DNA of 64,000 nt from Ideonella_A sp963843805 (GCA_963843805.1 CAWJLY010000007.1:39128-103127); one strand, 5' to 3'. Counted from the first letter of the stretch, positions 1 through 10,194 are shown. The notes: generated by a model not told the origin, from the sequence alone. Made by a program: numbers and translations.

Positions 1-386
1 CCCGAGGCGTTGATCGGCGCGATCCGCAGCGCGCCGTGCTGGCGCATCGAGCTGAGCCTCGATGCGCGGGTCAGCGCTGCTGATGGAGGACTACGATTTT
101 TTCGTCAGCGATATCGAGTCGTTCTGCGAGCGGCTCGACGCGCTGCGTGCGTTGCGCGGCAACGAGGTGATCGACCGCTGGCAGATGGCCGCACGCGTCG
201 GGCGCGGTCGAGGCGGTGGTGCGCGAGTTGCTGGTCGAGCACTACGACCCGATCTATCTGCGGTCGATCGAGCGCAATTTTGCGGGGTACGGGAAGGCGG
301 TGGTGTTGGCGCCGGTGGATGGGTCTTGGGAGTCGTTGCGGGCCATGGGGACGGGGATGCTGGGGATGGTTGACCGCACTGCCTGA
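1..386 (+). CDS. mnmH: tRNA 2-selenouridine synthase, C-terminal part (5' cut off, frameshifted)
   Basis: MnmH (SelU) replaces the sulfur of 2-thiouridine at tRNA wobble position 34 with selenium, through a geranylated intermediate. Only the last ~128 codons are present; the rhodanese and P-loop domains lie outside the window. Stitching three frames gives the C-terminal family pattern: LDARV, then LLMEDYDFF, a stretch on LRGNEVIDRWQ, and EHYDPIYLRSIERNFAGY before a TGA at 384-386. Frame changes fall near 80 and 203, where a single base is gained or lost while similarity continues. The match is by memory of the family's C-terminal signature (RWQ, HYDP.Y..S..RNF), not by a search. It ends just before convergent phaB. 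Confidence 0.72.
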
Positions 387-425
387 TCGCTCCTGATTTG
401 CAGGAGCAGCAGGCCCGAAGCGCGG

Positions 426-1166
426 CTACCCCATATGCAGCCCGCCGTTGACCGAGAAGTCGGCGCCGGTGGCGAAGCCGGATTCTTCGGAGGCCAGCCA
501 CGACACCATCGAGGCGATGTCCTGCGGGCGTGCCCAGGCGCTTGACCGGGAATGCCGGCGACGATCTTGTCGAGCACGTCCTGGCGGATCGCCTTGACCA
601 TGTCGGTGGCGATATAGCCGGGGCTGACGGTATTGACCGTCACGCCCTTGTTCGCCACTTCCTGCGCCAGCGCCATCGTGAAGCCGTGCATGCCGGCCTT
701 CGCGGCCGAATAGTTGGTCTGGCCGAACTGGCCTTTCTCGCCGTTGACCGAGCTGATGTTGATGATGCGGCCCCAGCCCTGGTCGCACATGTCGTCGATC
801 ACCTGCTTGGTGACATTGAACAGGCTGGTCAGGTTGGTCTCGATCACATCGTGCCAATCGCTGCGGCTCATCTTGCGAAACATGCCGTCGCGGGTGATGC
901 CGGCGTTGTTGACCAGCACGTGAACCGGGCCGTGTTCGGCCTTGACTTTCTCGAACGCGGCGACGGTCGAATCCCAGTCGCCGACATTGCCGACCGAGGC
1001 GATGGAAGCTGTAGCCCAGCGCCGTCTGCTCGCCGAGCCATTTCTCGAAGTCACGGCTCGGGCCGCAACCGGCGATCACGGTAAACCCATCCTGGTGCAG
1101 GCGCTGACACATCGCGGTGCCGATGCCGCCCATTCCACCGGTCACGTAGGCCACCTTTTTTGTCAT
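426..1166 (-). CDS. phaB: Acetoacetyl-CoA reductase PhaB (frameshifted)
   Basis: NADPH-dependent short-chain dehydrogenase that reduces acetoacetyl-CoA to (R)-3-hydroxybutyryl-CoA, the PHB synthase substrate. The start is the ATG at 1166 (MTKKVAYVTGGMGGIG), six bases behind a GGAG. The Rossmann motif TGGMGGIG, the NNAG motif, the catalytic serine in NISSVNGEKGQFG and the YSAAK Tyr-Lys pair are all present, and the protein ends in SVNGGLHMG. The 247-codon span is the normal family length. Two frameshifts break it, near 1010 and near 530-545; both sides match the family closely, so I infer sequencing indels. It is the last gene of a same-strand phaC-phaA-phaB operon, 85 bases after phaA. Confidence 0.93.
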   Translation of the reverse strand: MTKKVAYVTGGMGGIGTAMCQRLHQDGFTVIAGCGPSRDFEKWLGEQTALGYSFHRLGRQCRRLGFDRRRVRESQGRTRPGSRAGQQRRHHPRRHVSQDEPQRLARCDRDQPDQPVQCHQAGDRRHVRPGLGPHHQHQLGQRRERPVRPDQLFGREGRHARLHDGAGAGSGEQGRDGQYRQPRLYRHRHGQGDPPGRARQDRRRHSRSSAWARPQDIASMVSWLASEESGFATGADFSVNGGLHMG

Positions 1167-1251
1167 GTCGTACTCCATAAGCACTCGGACGCCAACGGCA
1201 GGCTGCCGATGGCGTCCGAGGTCGATCTGGCCCCTCGCGGGGCAGGCCGTC

Positions 1252-2436
1252 TCAGCGTTCGACGGTCAGCGCAACGCCCATGCCGCCGCCGATGCACAGC
1301 GAAGCGATGCCCTTCTTGGCGTCGCGGCGCTGCATCTCATGCAACAACGAGACCAGGATCCGGCAGCCCGACGCACCGATCGGGTGCCCGATCGCGATCG
1401 CTCCGCCGTTGACGTTGATCTTCGAGGTATCCCAGCCCATTTCCTTGTTGACCGCGCAGGCCTGCGCGGCAAAGGCCTCGTTGATCTCGAGCAGGTCGAG
1501 GTCGGCGGCTTTCCAGCCGGCGCGCTGCAAGCGCCTTCTGCGATGCGGCGACCGGGCCCATGCCCATGAAGGCCGGATCGAGCGCGGTGGTGGCATAGCT
1601 GGCGATCCGCGCCAGCGGCTTCAGGCCGAGCGCCTCTGCCTTGGCCGCGGTCATCACCATCACCGCGGCGGCGCCGTCGTTCAGGCCGGACGCATTGCCG
1701 GCGGTGACGCTGCCCTCCTTGTCGAAGGCCGGACGCAGACCGCCGAGGCCGTCGGCATTGGTCTTGCGGTTGATGAATTCGTCGGCGGCGAAGACGACCG
1801 GGTCACCCTTGCGCTGGGCGATGCTGAACGGGACGATCTCGTCCTTGAACTTGCCGGCGTCCTGCGCCGCGGCGGCCTTCTGCTGCGAAGCCAGCGCAAA
1901 GCCGTCCTGGTCGCCGCGGCGTGATGCCGTATTTCTTGGCCACGTTCTCGGCGGTGATGCCCATGTGGTACTTGTTGTAGACGTCCAACAGGCCGTCGTT
2001 GATCATCGTGTCGATCATCTTCCAGTCGCCCATGCGCTGGCCGTCGCGCGATCCGCTCAGCACGTGCGGGCTCATGCTCATGCTTTCCTGGCCACCGGCG
2101 ATGATGATCTCGCTGTCGCCGTCGCGGATCGCCTGCGCGGCGAGCATCACCGCCTTCAGGCCCGATCCGCAGACCACATTGATCGTCATCGCCGGCACGC
2201 TCTGCGGCATGCCGCTCTTGATCACCGCCTGGCGAGCCGGGTTCTGGCCGGCACCGGCCGTCAGCACCTGGCCGAGGATGACTTCACCGATCTGGTCGCC
2301 GCTGACGCCGGAGCGCTTCAGCAGCTCGGCGATGCACGGCGGCGCCGAGTTCGGGCGCGGGCACCTTGGCCAGCGTGCCACCGAACTTGCCGACTGCGGT
2401 GCGGGCGGCGGCGACGATCACGATATCTGTAGTCAT
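1252..2436 (-). CDS. phaA: Acetyl-CoA C-acetyltransferase (beta-ketothiolase) PhaA (frameshifted)
   Basis: Thiolase that condenses two acetyl-CoA to acetoacetyl-CoA, the first step of PHB synthesis. The start is the ATG at 2436, preceded by AGGAGA. Stitched frames give the nucleophilic cysteine in NVVCGSGLKAV, the GGQESMS motif, the histidine in GHPIGASG and the second catalytic cysteine in CIGGGMGVA near the C-terminus. The span of 394 codons plus stop is exactly the usual size. Frame breaks are visible near 2345, near 1920 and near 1530. Position between phaC and phaB fixes the biosynthetic role against a fatty-acid-degrading paralogue. Confidence 0.93.
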
Positions 2437-2493
2437 AGAAATCTCCTGTTGAATGAATGGAACGGGTTCTCGGGACAGAACGGGCCTGATCGA

Positions 2494-4230
2494 TCAGGCC
2501 TTCTGCTTGACGTAGCGGCCCAGGCGCGGGCTCGATGGCCTGGTATTGTCGGTTACCGGGCGTCTTCGGCGCGGCGACCTGCTTGCCGGCGTGGCCGGCC
2601 AGCCACTGCGTCCAGTCGGGCCACCAGCTGCCGGGATGCTCGACGGCGCTGTCCAGCCACTGCTGCGCGTCGGCCGGCAGTGCCGCCGATTTGCCGATCC
2701 AGTGGCTGCGCTTGTTCTTTGCGGGCGGGTTGATCACGCCGGCGATATGGCCCGACGCGCCCATCACGAAGCGGAGCTTGCCCTTGAGCACCTGCGTACT
2801 GCGGTAGGCGCCCTCCCACGGAACGATGTGGTCCTCGCGCGAGGCGTAGACATAGGTCGGCAGCATCGATCTTGCCGAGATCGACCGGCTCGCCGCAGAC
2901 CGTCAGCGCGCCCGGCTCGGCCAGCTTGTTCTCGAGGTACAGGTTGCGCAGGTACCAGCAGTACATCGGCCCCGGCAGGTTGGTGCTGTCGCTGTTCCAG
3001 TACAGCAGGTCGAACGCCGGCGGCGTCTCGCCCTTCAGGTAGTTGCCGACCACGTAGTTCCAGACCAGCTCGTTCGGCCGCAGGAAGCTGAAGGTCGACG
3101 CCAGCTCCTTGCCCTTGAGCAGGCCGCCGCCGGTCGGGCTGTCGGCGCCCATCGTCATCTCGCGCATCTGCACCATCGACTCGTCGATGAAGATGTCGAG
3201 AATGCCGGTGCTGCGGAAGTCGAGCAGGGTGGTCAGCAGGGTCAGGCTGGCAGCCGGATGCTCGCCGCGCGCGGCGAGCACCGCCAAGCGCGGTCGACAG
3301 GATCGTTCCGCCGACGCAGAAGCCCAGCGTATTGATCTGCTTCGCACCGCTGATCTCGCGCGCCACCTCGATCGCCTTGATCGCGCCGTCCTCGATATAT
3401 TGGTCCCAGGTGAATTCGGCCATGCTCGGGGCCGGCATTGCGCCAGCTGACGACGAACAGCCGATGGCCCTGCGCGACCGTGTGGCGGATCAGCGAGTTG
3501 TCGGGCTGCAGGTCGAGGATGTAGAACTTGTTGATGCACGGCGGCACGAACAGCATCGGCGCTGGCGAACACCTCGTGCGGTCATCGGCTTGTATTCGAG
3601 CAACTGGAACAGCTCGTTCTCGAAGACCACCGAGCCTTCGGTGGTCGCGACATTGCGGCCGACCTCGAACACCGATTCGTCGGTCTGCGAGACATGGCCC
3701 TGGTGGATGTCGTGCAGCAGCTGTTCGCACGCCCTGGCCGAGGCTTTCGCCCTTGGTCTCCACGCGCCAGCCGCATCGCTTCGGGGTTGAGCGCCAGAAA
3801 GTTGCTGGGTGCCGCGGCATCGACCCACTGCTGGACCGCGAAGCGGATCCGCTGGCGGGTCTTTTCGTCGCCCTGCACCTCGTCGGCCATCTGCATCAGC
3901 GTGCGCGCATTCAGCAGATACATCTGCGCGGTGAACGCGGCCTGCGGATTGCGCGCTCCAGTCGGCGGCCGCAAAGCGCCGGTCCTTGAACGCGCGGCAC
4001 ATCGGCCGGCGTGGCCGCCGCGCCCATGGTGGCGGCCATGGCCGGCAAACTGCGCAGCGACTGGTTCCACAATTCGGTGGCCTGCTTGACATACTCGGCC
4101 TGCAACTCGGCCAGCGCGGGCATCGGCAGGTTGAATCCTGCCATCGACTGTGCAGATGTCGGCAAACGCCTTCGACGCCTTCTCGACGTCGGGCAAGCGC
4201 CGGCATCGATCCAGCAGGCTTGTTCTTCAT
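2494..4230 (-). CDS. phaC: Class I polyhydroxyalkanoate synthase PhaC (heavily frameshifted)
   Basis: Polymerises (R)-3-hydroxyacyl-CoA into PHA granules. The ATG at 4230 follows a GAGGAG. About nine frame changes are needed to read it through, making it the most broken gene in the window, yet the family landmarks are intact: an N-terminal helical segment (QAEYVKQATELWNQSLRSLP), FTAQMYLLNARTLMQMADEV, the nucleophile box GFCVGG, the acid region with YASREDHIVPW, the histidine in GASGHIAGVINPP, and a C-terminus ending APGRYVKQKA once the last frame is corrected. The span equals ~578 residues, normal for class I. No PhaE or PhaR partner is adjacent, as expected for a single-subunit enzyme. Confidence 0.93.
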
Positions 4231-4341
4231 GGGTCTCCTCGACAGGCTGCGCCAGATCGCTGGCGGCAGCGTCCAATCAGGCTGCAGAGCGCAACGACGA
4301 TGTCGCGCCGCCACGCCGAACCACTCGAAAGGATACACGTC

Positions 4342-4627
4342 ATGTACCTGGTGGCCATCGGGTGGATCTATGTCGTGCTGATGATGGCCGCCGCCGAACT
4401 CGCCAGCCCGAGCGGAACCGTGCTGGGCGCGCTGGTGACGCTGCTGCTGTACGGCGTGCTGCCGGTCGGCGTGCTGCATGTATATCCTGGCCGCGCCGAT
4501 GCGCAGCAAGGCACGGCGCCAACGCGAGCCGAGCAGGCAGCGCAGCATCGATGATTCAGCCGTGCAGCCAGATGCCGGCGGCCATGCGGCCGGTGATGTC
4601 GTCGCGCCGGTACGAAAAGAATCGTGA
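4342..4627 (+). CDS. Small two-helix membrane protein overlapping pgeF antisense (frameshifted)
   Basis: Unknown function. The ATG at 4342 (MYLVAIGWIYVVLMMAAAE) opens two hydrophobic helices, roughly residues 3-18 and 27-46, followed by a charged tail. One indel near 4475 must be corrected to read GVLPVGVL then MYILAAPMRS; the frame then runs to a TGA at 4625-4627. Similar small proteins are, as far as I recall, common next to pgeF in Burkholderiales. The last ~24 codons (VQPDAGGHAAGDVVAPV...) lie antisense to the conserved 3' end of pgeF, so conservation of that tail may come from the opposite strand. The helical part is the better-supported portion. Confidence 0.55.
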
Positions 4628-5360
4628 ACTGTCTTCGACCGTGCACAGCCTGGCCGCCTGGATGCGCCGCACGCCCAGCCGCGCGCAGCCGGTCCTCGGC
4701 CAGTCCGGACAGATCGGCCAGCCATTTGCCCGGATGGTCGCCACCGCGGGCCACAAATCGAGCGGCAGCCGCAGACGATGGGCGGCCGATCGGCACTCGA
4801 AGGCCTCGAGCACATCGGCGCCGACCTCGAACTGGCGCGGGCCGATGCAGGCGCCCAGCCAGGCTTCGACATCGTCGGGCGAGCAATCGGCAGCCTCGCA
4901 GAGCGCGCCGACGTGGCCTCGAGAACGCCGGCTGCCAGGCCGCGCCATCCGGCATGTGCGGCGGCCACTGCCCGCCCGGCTGCCGACAGCAGCACCGGCA
5001 GGCAGTCGGCCACCTGCACCATGCAGGCGATGCCCGGGATGGCTGCTGACGCTGGCGTCGGCGCGATGAACGGCGGCGCGCCGGGCAAGGTATCGGCGCG
5101 CTGCAGGCGCACAACCCGACAGCCGTGCACCTGATCGAGCCAGACCGGCTGCGCAGCCGATGCAGGTGCGCAATGTTTGGTGGTTGCGGGTGACTGCGGC
5201 GCGGATCGTCGCCGAGCCCCCGCTTCAGATTGAAACTGTCGAACGGCGCTGTACTCCGACCACCGTGGCGCGTTGTCATGACCGAGTCGACGCCGCCGTG
5301 CGTCCACGATGGCCGCAGCCAGTCGGCGGGCCGCTCGACAGGGGCTCGATCAGCGTTCAC
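4556..5360 (-). CDS. pgeF: Peptidoglycan editing factor PgeF (laccase-domain family, frameshifted)
   Basis: Cytosolic copper/zinc-binding laccase-domain protein (YfiH/DUF152); family members remove mis-incorporated serine from UDP-MurNAc-linked precursors. Three frames must be joined: N-terminal GVDSVMTTRHGG and FDSFNLKRGLGDDP; middle WLDQVHGCRVV, VADCLPVLL and AAAHAGWRGLAAGV; C-terminal EAWLGACIGPRQFEVG and FFSYRRDDITGRMA before the stop. The metal-binding histidine and cysteine motifs (QVHG, ADC, HAGWRG) are intact. The proposed start is a GTG at 5358-5360 that overlaps the stop of the upstream small protein as GTGA, which suggests translational coupling. Length ~268 residues is normal. Confidence 0.85.
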
Positions 5361-5600
5361 CGGCGGCGGCGGACCCCGGTGCCGATGGCCTCCATCGATC
5401 GCTCGCGGCGCTTGTCCTGCTTCTCTTCGAGCTTGCGCATTTCGCGCCGTTTGTAGTAGCCGGTTGCGTCGGCCCAGGCCCACCAGACCACCGCACCGGC
5501 AAACGGTGACAGGACACCCCACCACGGCCAAGTCGGCCACCGGGCCGAATTCGGCCAGTTTCAAGGTCAGCAGCAGCAAACCGAGCATGACGAGATACAT
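5357..5600 (-). CDS. Small Trp-rich membrane protein (TIGR04438-like, frameshifted)
   Basis: About 80 residues. An N-terminal hydrophobic helix (MYLVMLGLLLLTLKLAEFGPV) is followed, after correcting one extra base near 5525, by a tryptophan-rich helix (LAWWGVLSPFAGAVVWWAW) and a basic tail (KRREMRKLEEKQDKRRERS). This matches my memory of a small Trp-rich protein family of Burkholderiales. Function is unknown. The start is ATG 5600. The stop TGA (5357-5359) overlaps the GTG of pgeF, so the two are probably one transcript. Confidence 0.6.
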
Positions 5601-5666
5601 GGTGACCCCTGACTCGCGGCTGGCGTCGTCGCCGCAGGGCGGTCAACGCCATCCGGTTACGATCCG

Positions 5667-5695
5667 TTGATGGGTGAGTGGCGGATCAATATAGC
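5667..5695 (+). promoter_or_regulatory. Candidate sigma-70 promoter of the cytochrome c gene
   Basis: TTGATG at 5667-5672 and TATAGC at 5690-5695 are separated by exactly 17 bases, with the cytochrome ATG 35 bases further on. Inferred from spacing and hexamer match only. Confidence 0.4.
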
Positions 5696-5729
5696 CCATC
5701 CCGGATCTATCGAATAAGGAAAGAGTGAC

Positions 5730-6045
5730 ATGAAATCAGTCGTTCGTTCGACCGCACTCGGCGCACTGCTTGCTGACATTGGCGTCCGGCGCGTCGGCAA
5801 GCCAGGAACTGGCCACCAAGAAGAACTGCATGGCCTGCCACGCCATCGACAAGAAGCTGGTCGGCCCGTCGTACAAGGACGTCGCTGCCAAATATGCCGG
5901 CCAGAAGGATGCCGTCGACACGCTGTCGCAAAAGGTCATGAAGGGCGGCTCGGGCAACTGGGGCCCGGTGCCGATGCCGGCCAATCCGCAGGTCAGCGAA
6001 GCCGAAGCCAAGGAGCTGGTGCGCTGGATCCTGACGGTCAAATAG
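5730..6045 (+). CDS. Class I c-type cytochrome (c-551/c-552 type, frameshifted in the signal peptide)
   Basis: Periplasmic monohaem electron carrier of about 105 residues. The ATG at 5730 has a clear AAGGAAAG upstream and opens a signal peptide (MKSVVRSTALGALLA...). A one-base indel near 5772 shifts the frame, after which TLASGASASQELATKKN and the haem site CMACH follow. The axial methionine is expected in GPVPMPANPQVS. The mature part ends in the usual helix (EAEAKELVRWILTVK). It would accept electrons from the bc1 complex or similar and feed an oxidase or peroxidase; the partner cannot be told here. A strong terminator follows. Confidence 0.88.
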
Positions 6046-6077
6046 ACGCGTCGTCCAAGCGGCGCATCCGAAAGCAG

Positions 6078-6105
6078 AAGGCCCCGCATGCGGGGCCTTT
6101 GTCTT
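6078..6105 (+). terminator. Rho-independent terminator of the cytochrome c gene
   Basis: A perfect GC-rich palindrome (6078-6099) is followed by TTTGTCTT. It sits 33 bases after the cytochrome stop and just before the convergent end of acs, so it may also act for acs on the other strand. Confidence 0.8.
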
Positions 6106-6142
6106 GTTTGACGCAAGCGCTTGCCTGCAGTCAACAGTTGCA

Positions 6143-8110
6143 TCAGTAAGCCTGGCCGAGCTGCTCGAGGATGGCCGGATTCTCGAGCGTGCTCGTATCC
6201 TGCGTGACCGCCTCATTCTTCGCAACCGAACGCAACAGACGTCGCATGATCTTGCCGGAGCGGGTCTTCGGCAGGTTGTCGCCGAAGCGGATGTCCTTCG
6301 GCTTGGCGATCGGGCCGATCTCGCGGCCGACCCAATCGCGCAACTGCTTGGCGATCTGCTTGGCCTCGTCGCCGGTCGGGCGCGCGCGCTTCAGCACCAC
6401 GAAGGCGCAGATCGCCTCGCCGGTGGTCTCGTCGGGGCGGCCGACCACCGCCGCCTCGGCGACCAGTTCGGTGCAGCTGACCAGCGCCGACTCGATTTCC
6501 ATCGTCCCCATGCGGTGACCCGAGACATTCAGCACATCGTCGATGCGGCCGGTGATCGTGAAATAGCCGGTCTTCGCATCGCGGATCGCACCGTCGCCGG
6601 CCAGGTAGTAGCTGCCCTGGAAATCGGCCGGGTAGTAGCTGGTCTTGAAGCGCTCCGGGATCGCCCCAGATCGTGCGGATCATGCTCGGCCACGGCTTCT
6701 TGACGACCAGGATGCCGCCCTGGCCGTTGGGCACATCCTTGCCGGTCTCGTCGACGACGGCGGCCATGATGCCGGGGAACGGCAGCGTGCACGAACCCGG
6801 CACCAGCGGCGTCGCGCCGGGCAGCGGCGTGATCATGTGGCCGCCGGTTTCGGTCTGCCAGAAGGTATCGACGATCGGGCAGCGGCCGCCGCCGATATGC
6901 TGGTGATACCACTCCCAGGCGGCCGGGTTGATCGGCTCGCCGACCGAGCCGAGGATGCGCAGCGAGCTCAGGTCGTATTGCTTCGGGATGCACCGCCTCG
7001 TTGCTTTCGGCGGCCTTGATCAGCGAGCGGATCGCCGTCGGCGCGGTGTAGAAGATCGAGCAGCGATGGGCCTCGATCATCTTCCAGAAGCGGCCGGCGT
7101 CGGGATAGGTCGGCACGCCTTCGAAGACGATCTCGGTCGCGCCGAGCGCCAGCGGGCCGTAGGCGATATAGGTATGGCCGGTGACCCAGCCGATATCGGC
7201 GGTGCACCAGAAGATGTCGTCGGGCTTCAGGTCGAAGGTCCACTTGGTGGTCAGCGCGGCATGCAGCAGATAGCCGCCGGTCGAATGCTGGACGCCCTTC
7301 GGCTTGCCGGTCGAGCCCGAGGTGTAGAGCAGGAACAGCGGATGCTCGGCGTCGACCCATTCGGGCTCGCAGACATCGTCCGCCGCGGCAGTCAGCTCGT
7401 GCATCCAGCGGTCGCGGTCGGCGTTCCAGGCGATCTTGCCGCCGGTGCGCTGGTAGACGACGACATCTTTCACCGACTCGCAGCCGCCGAGGCCGATCGC
7501 CTCGTCGACGATCGCCTTCAGCGGCAGCTGCTTGCCGCCGCGCAGTTGCTCGTCGGCGGTGATCACCATCACCGCGCCGGCGCCCTCGATGCGGTCGCGC
7601 AGGCTCTGCGCCGAAAAGCCGCCGAAGACGACCGAATGGGTCGCGCCGATGCGCGCGCAGGCCTGCATCGCGACGACGCCTTCGATCGACATCGACATGT
7701 AGATGACGACCCGGTCGCCCTTCTTGACGCCGCGCGCCTTCAGCGCGTTGGCCATGCTGGCGGTGCGCGTCAGCAGCTCGCGGTAGCTGACCCGCGTGAC
7801 CTTGCCGTCGTCGGCCTCGAAGATGATCGCGGTCTTGTCGCCGAGCCCGGCCTCGACCTGCTGGTCGAGGCAGTTGTACGAGACGTTCAGCGTGCCGTCG
7901 GCGAACCACTTGAAGAACGGCGCGTTCGCTGCTGTCGAGCACCTGCGTGAACGGCTTCTTCCAGCTGACGAATTCGCGCGCCAGCCGCGCCCAGTAGCCT
8001 TCGTAGTCGGATTCGGCTTCGGCGCACAAGGCTTGGTAGGCATCCATTCCCGACACATGGGCCGCTGCGGCCAGCGCGGCGGGCGGCTGATAGATGGTGG
8101 TCTCGGACAT
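6143..8110 (-). CDS. acs: Acetyl-CoA synthetase Acs (frameshifted)
   Basis: AMP-forming ligase converting acetate, ATP and CoA to acetyl-CoA, able to feed central metabolism and the nearby PHB genes. The ATG at 8110 (MSETTIYQPPAALAAAAHVSG) follows GGAGACA. The acyl-adenylate P-loop LLYTSGSTGKPKGV, the WCTADIGWVTGH block and the C-terminal hinge with LNVSGHRMGT are present, as is the regulatory lysine in TRSGKIMRRLLR that Gcn5-type acetyltransferases modify in other bacteria. About 655 residues, normal length. Frame breaks occur near 7928, 6985 and 6660; motifs continue on both sides of each, so I infer sequencing indels. Confidence 0.93.
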
Positions 8111-8475
8111 CGCTGTCTCCTGAGATTGACTGACTCCGGATGGCGACCGACGTCGCGGACCGGCAATGTTTGCACCAACGATAGGCAGATGCTCTTACGA
8201 ACGCCTTACTGAACCGTTTTTGCGGCGTGCCGGGTCGGCGACCAATACCCGCTGCACAACGCCTTGATAGCCGGCCACCTACAATCTCGACATCCGTGAT
8301 TTCCCTCATTCGCACGCCGCGCCGCTTCGATGTCTCTGCAGCTGATCAAACCGCCGACACGCCGGTCGAAGCCGCTTCGATCCCCGGAATTGGCAAGCAC
8401 CGATTGACGATGACAGGCCTTTCAACGCCTGCTCACCGACACGGCACTGATGCCACCAGCGGCCGCGCGATTGCC
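8111..8475 (+). other. Gap between acs and the DUF2062 gene; no gene supported
   Basis: A 365-base stretch that should hold the acs promoter. An ATG near 8330 opens a short basic frame of ~25 codons (MSLQLIKPPTRRSKPL...), and a second frame reads briefly like coding sequence around 8415-8460. With so many indels here a short broken gene cannot be excluded, but I recognise none. Confidence 0.3.
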
Positions 8476-9016
8476 ATGAAACGCTGGTTGCCCACCCGCG
8501 AGCATCTGCGCGGCTCAGCGCTGGCTGCGCCCGTTCGCCCACCATTTCGACAATGACCAGCTGTGGCTGACCGACCGCCCGAGCGTGGCCCTGGCGGTGG
8601 CCATCGGCATCTTCTTCGGCTTCATGCTGCCGATCGCGCAGTTCCTGTTCGCGGTGGCGGTCGGCGATCGCGCTTGCGCGCCAACGTCGCGATCGCCGCC
8701 GCGGCCACCCTGGTTTCCAATCCGCTGACCTTTCCGCCGATCTACTGGGCGGCCTACAAGCTCGGCCGCCTGATTCTCGGTGAATCGGCCGACCAGGCCG
8801 GCGCGCTGCGCCTCGAAAAACAGGCCGAGGAACTGCTGACGCAAACCGGCTTCCTGGCCGGCATCTGGTCATCGATCCAGTCGGCCGGCGCGCCGCTGGT
8901 GGTCGGGCTCGGCGTGCTGGCGATCAGCGGCGCCTTGGTCGGTTTTGCCCTGGTCTGGCTGCTGTGGCGGCCGCGCCTGCTGGCACGACGCCGACGACGC
9001 GGCGAGCGCGCCGTGA
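8476..9016 (+). CDS. DUF2062 family membrane protein (frameshifted)
   Basis: About 180 residues, unknown function. The ATG at 8476 gives MKRWLPTREHLR; after an indel near 8510 the frame continues AQRWLRPFAHHFDNDQLWLTDRPSVALAVAIGIFFGF, and after a second near 8670 RLRANVAIAAAATLVSNPLTFPP followed by an amphipathic segment and a long hydrophobic helix ending in an Arg-rich tail. The SNPLTFPP.Y..AYK.G pattern marks DUF2062. The exact stop is uncertain: the frame needs one more shift to use the TGA at 9014-9016, just before the convergent end of mnhG. Confidence 0.72.
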
Positions 9017-9041
9017 CAACTGAGCCGGCAGCCGGCGCGCT

Positions 9042-9382
9042 TCAGTCGTGCGGCAGTTCGGCCGGCAGCTCGGCCTTCGATCGGACCCGCAGGTGCAGCC
9101 CGGCCTTGGCCATCAGATTGGCCGACACCGGCGCGGTGACGAACAGGAACAGCGTGATCAGCAGTTCGCGCAAGGCAAAATCGCCGTCGCCGAGCTGCGC
9201 CACGAAGCTGGCCAGCACGACGCCGCCGACGCCCAGCGTGGTCGCCTTGGTCGGCGCATGCAGGCGCATGAAGAAATCGCCGAAGCGAACCATGCCGATC
9301 GCGCCGATCAGCGTGAACAGAGCCGCCGACGACCAGCAAGGCGGCGACCGGAATCTGCATCCAGAGCGACAGATTTGTCCAT
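9042..9382 (-). CDS. mnhG: Mrp-type cation/proton antiporter subunit G (frameshifted)
   Basis: Last gene of the antiporter operon. The C-terminal part reads MVRFGDFFMRLHAPTKATTLG, then GVVLASFVAQLGDGDFALRE and LLITLFLFVTAPVSANLMAKAGL, which is the conserved MrpG core. The N-terminal helix (LWMQIPVAALLVVGG) is in another frame, joined near 9320. The start is taken at ATG 9382, five bases after a GAGG; the first codons are uncertain because of an indel. About 112 residues, normal. Confidence 0.82.
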
Positions 9383-9401
9383 TCAGACCTCGTTGTTCCA
9401 G

Positions 9402-9676
9402 TCAGCCGATCACATCGCCACGGGTCAGAAAGCGCGCCAGCGCCACCGTCGAGACGAAACCGAGCATCGCGATCAGCAGCGCCACCTCGAACAGCAGATC
9501 GTCTGCGCATGCTGCATGCCGAGCAGCACCGCCAGCGCGACGATGTTGATATACAGCGTGTCGAGCGCGAGCACGCGGTCGCAGGCGTCGGGGCCGCGCA
9601 GCAGCCGCCAGGTGCCGAGCAGCATCGCCAGCGCCACCGCGACCAGCGCAAAATTGAGCGCCCATTCGATGATCAT
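9402..9676 (-). CDS. mnhF: Mrp-type cation/proton antiporter subunit F (frameshifted)
   Basis: Small three-helix subunit. It reads MIIEWALNFALVAVALAMLL, then RLLRGPDACDRVLALDTLY (the family's RGP...DR..A.D signature), and after one indel near 9500 DLLFEVALLIAMLGFVSTVA and ARFLTRGDVIG. The ATG at 9676 overlaps the mnhE stop as ATGA, and AGGAG lies upstream. About 91 residues. Confidence 0.85.
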
Positions 9677-10194
9677 CCGAGATATCTCCTGCAAGGGGCT
9701 GCTCGTAGCGCTGCCTGATCTGCGCCACCAGCGCCTCCGCGTCGTCGCAATCGAGCACGTGAACGATGATCTCGTTGCTGTCTTCGTCGATCTTGCACGA
9801 CACCGTGCCCGGCGTATTGGTGATGATGCTGGCCAGCAGCGTCTGCGCCACCGGATGGCGAATCTCCATCGGCACCCGGATCCAGGCCGGCCGCGGCGTC
9901 GAGCCCGGCGTCAGCACGATGCGCGCGACCGTCAGGTTCGAGTCGATGACGTCCCAGACCACGACGCCGAGCAGCCGCAGCACGCCAGCGGATATTGCGC
10001 GGCCGCACCGACGTGGCCGAGGAAGCCGCCGATCAGCCGCGGCAACAGCAGGCCGAGCACGCCGGCGGCAATCAGCTGCGGCAGGGCCAGCGATTGCTGC
10101 AGCAGCAGCCAGCTCGCCGCGAGCAGCGATCGACAGCGCCGGATGGCGCGAACCAGCCATCGCGTCGAACGGTCGCGGTCCGGAGTTGCTTCAT
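9673..10194 (-). CDS. mnhE: Mrp-type cation/proton antiporter subunit E (frameshifted)
   Basis: Integral membrane subunit of about 173 residues. After an N-terminal basic leader (MKQLRTATVRRDGW) come LLAASWLLLQQSLALPQLIA and GVLGLLLPRLIG; a second frame gives VLRLLGVVVWDVIDSNLTVARIVL and the conserved soluble part IRHPVAQTLLASIITNTPGTVS, then EDSNEIIVHVLDCDD. ATG 10194 overlaps the mnhD stop (ATGA), and the proposed stop at 9673 overlaps mnhF (ATGA). Frame breaks lie near 10130, 9990 and 9695. Confidence 0.83.
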
